A stretch of 16,463 bases of DNA from an uncultured euryarchaeote (GTDB taxonomy: Archaea; Thermoplasmatota; Poseidoniia; Poseidoniales; Thalassarchaeaceae). Positions within the stretch are counted from its first letter, which is position 1, and every line of letters starts with the position of its first letter. The stretch lies in contig CALCEF010000130.1 of assembly GCA_937901365.1 (NCBI GenBank), positions 1 through 16,463 on the forward strand, read 5' to 3'. A program made the translations under genes and the position numbers. The notes beneath the pieces were generated by a model. It did no database searches. It was given only the letters and a program-made list of their open reading frames with translations, and was not told the DNA's origin. Shown piece after piece: positions 15,580-16,463 of the stretch.

Positions 15580-16463
15580 CACATTCTAAATATTCCGAAC
15601 TTCGTATCGGGCATCGGGGCGTTGAGACTGGCACTAATGGCGAGACCTAGGATATCACGGGTGTCTCGCGGATCGATGATTCCATCGTCCCACAATCGCG
15701 CTGTTGAGTAATAGGGTGAGCCCTCGGCATCATATTTCTCTAGAATCGGTGCTTGGAATTCAGCCCATTCTTCATCGGTCATGGGGTCAAGTCCTTCTCT
15801 AGCGCGCTGATCTTGTTTGACTGTGGCCAGAACATCAGCAGCTTGTGGACCCCCCATCACCGAAATGCGACTGTTTGGCCACATGAATAGGAATCGTGGG
15901 TCGTAAGCACGCCCACACATGCCGTAGTTGCCTGCACCGTGACTACCTCCAATAATTACGGTGAATTTTGGAACTGGTACACACGATACTGCAGTCACAA
16001 GTTTGGCCCCATCCTTGGCGATTCCGCCTGCTTCGTAATCACGGCCGACCATGAATCCAGTAATGTTCTGCAAGAAAATCAGAGGTATGCCCCGTTGGCC
16101 ACAAAGTTCTACGAAGTGAGCCCCTTTCTGTGATGACTCAGAGAATAGTATACCGTTGTTTGCAACAATGCCCACCGGATATCCATGGATACGTGCAAAG
16201 CCACAAACGAGTGTAGGACCATATCTGGCTTTGAATTCGTGGAATCGGCTGCCATCTACGATGCGCGCAATGATTTCACGTACGTCAAATGGAGTCCGGT
16301 TATCTTCTGGAATAATTCCGAGGATGTCATCTATCGGATAGGCTGGGTCTTCAGGCGCCTCAACATCCAATTTTGTTTTGACACCTGTGTTGAGATTTTC
16401 AACGATATTACGAACCATACGCAGTGCACTGGGTTCATCCTCTGCGTAATGATCTGCAACCCC
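15579..16463 (-). CDS. liuB: 3-methylcrotonyl-CoA carboxylase carboxyltransferase (beta) subunit, N-terminus cut off
   Basis: The frame is open to the window edge (reading [15 protein letters not shown] before the internal Met at 16418), so the N-terminal half is missing. About 294 residues are visible, covering the end of the N-terminal carboxyltransferase domain and the whole C-terminal one. [27 protein letters not shown] and the [20 protein letters not shown] segment are the CoA/biotin-binding parts. [11 protein letters not shown] and [12 protein letters not shown] match methylcrotonyl-CoA rather than propionyl- or acetyl-CoA carboxylases as I recall them. It transfers the carboxyl group from biotin to 3-methylcrotonyl-CoA, step four of leucine degradation. 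It is the first visible gene of a coupled cluster with the hydratase, biotin carboxylase and carrier genes; 14 bases separate it from the hydratase ATG. Confidence 0.92.
   Translation of the reverse strand, partial: GVADHYAEDEPSALRMVRNIVENLNTGVKTKLDVEAPEDPAYPIDDILGIIPEDNRTPFDVREIIARIVDGSRFHEFKARYGPTLVCGFARIHGYPVGIVANNGILFSESSQKGAHFVELCGQRGIPLIFLQNITGFMVGRDYEAGGIAKDGAKLVTAVSCVPVPKFTVIIGGSHGAGNYGMCGRAYDPRFLFMWPNSRISVMGGPQAADVLATVKQDQRAREGLDPMTDEEWAEFQAPILEKYDAEGSPYYSTARLWDDGIIDPRDTRDILGLAISASLNAPMPDTKFGIFRM

Overview
The window looks like a piece of a marine planktonic archaeal genome, most likely Poseidoniales (Marine Group II) or a close relative. This is an inference from gene content: an archaeal presenilin-type (A22) intramembrane protease, an archaeal Lhr-type helicase, a large CARDB-bearing surface protein with an acidic tail, and a secreted M28 peptidase next to a leucine-catabolism cluster. 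No rRNA or marker gene fixes the taxonomy. Gene density is very high: every intergenic gap is under 100 bases, and several genes overlap or sit a few bases apart. There is no tRNA, CRISPR array, insertion sequence or phage signature.

Layout. (1) 1-5941, plus strand: the C-terminal part of a large Ig-like/CARDB surface protein, an Lhr-type superfamily 2 helicase, and a small P-loop kinase-like protein. (2) 5922-7777, minus strand: a dCMP/cytidine deaminase-family enzyme preceded by folC. The deaminase converges on the P-loop gene with a 20-base overlap. dCMP deaminase supplies dUMP and FolC makes polyglutamated folates, so the pair fits thymidylate and one-carbon metabolism. (3) 7841-12662, plus strand: a nine-helix presenilin-type protease with a roughly 360-residue extracellular insertion, then serS, then an M28-type metallopeptidase lipoprotein. 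(4) 12688-16463, minus strand: a tightly coupled cluster reading carboxyltransferase beta subunit (cut by the window end), LiuC-type hydratase, biotin carboxylase, and a separate BT/biotin-carrier protein. Together these make a 3-methylcrotonyl-CoA carboxylase plus methylglutaconyl-CoA hydratase, the middle of leucine degradation. A hairpin closes the convergent junction with the peptidase gene.

The most interesting item is the presenilin-type protease. All nine helices and both catalytic aspartates are visible, but a beta-propeller-like ectodomain sits between helices 3 and 4. Other points worth following: the carboxylase alpha subunit is split into two genes at a domain junction; GC-rich hairpins lie directly against the start codons of the helicase and serS; and a kinase-like P-loop gene and a dCMP deaminase lie tail to tail, two domains that I recall as fused in yeast Dcd1.
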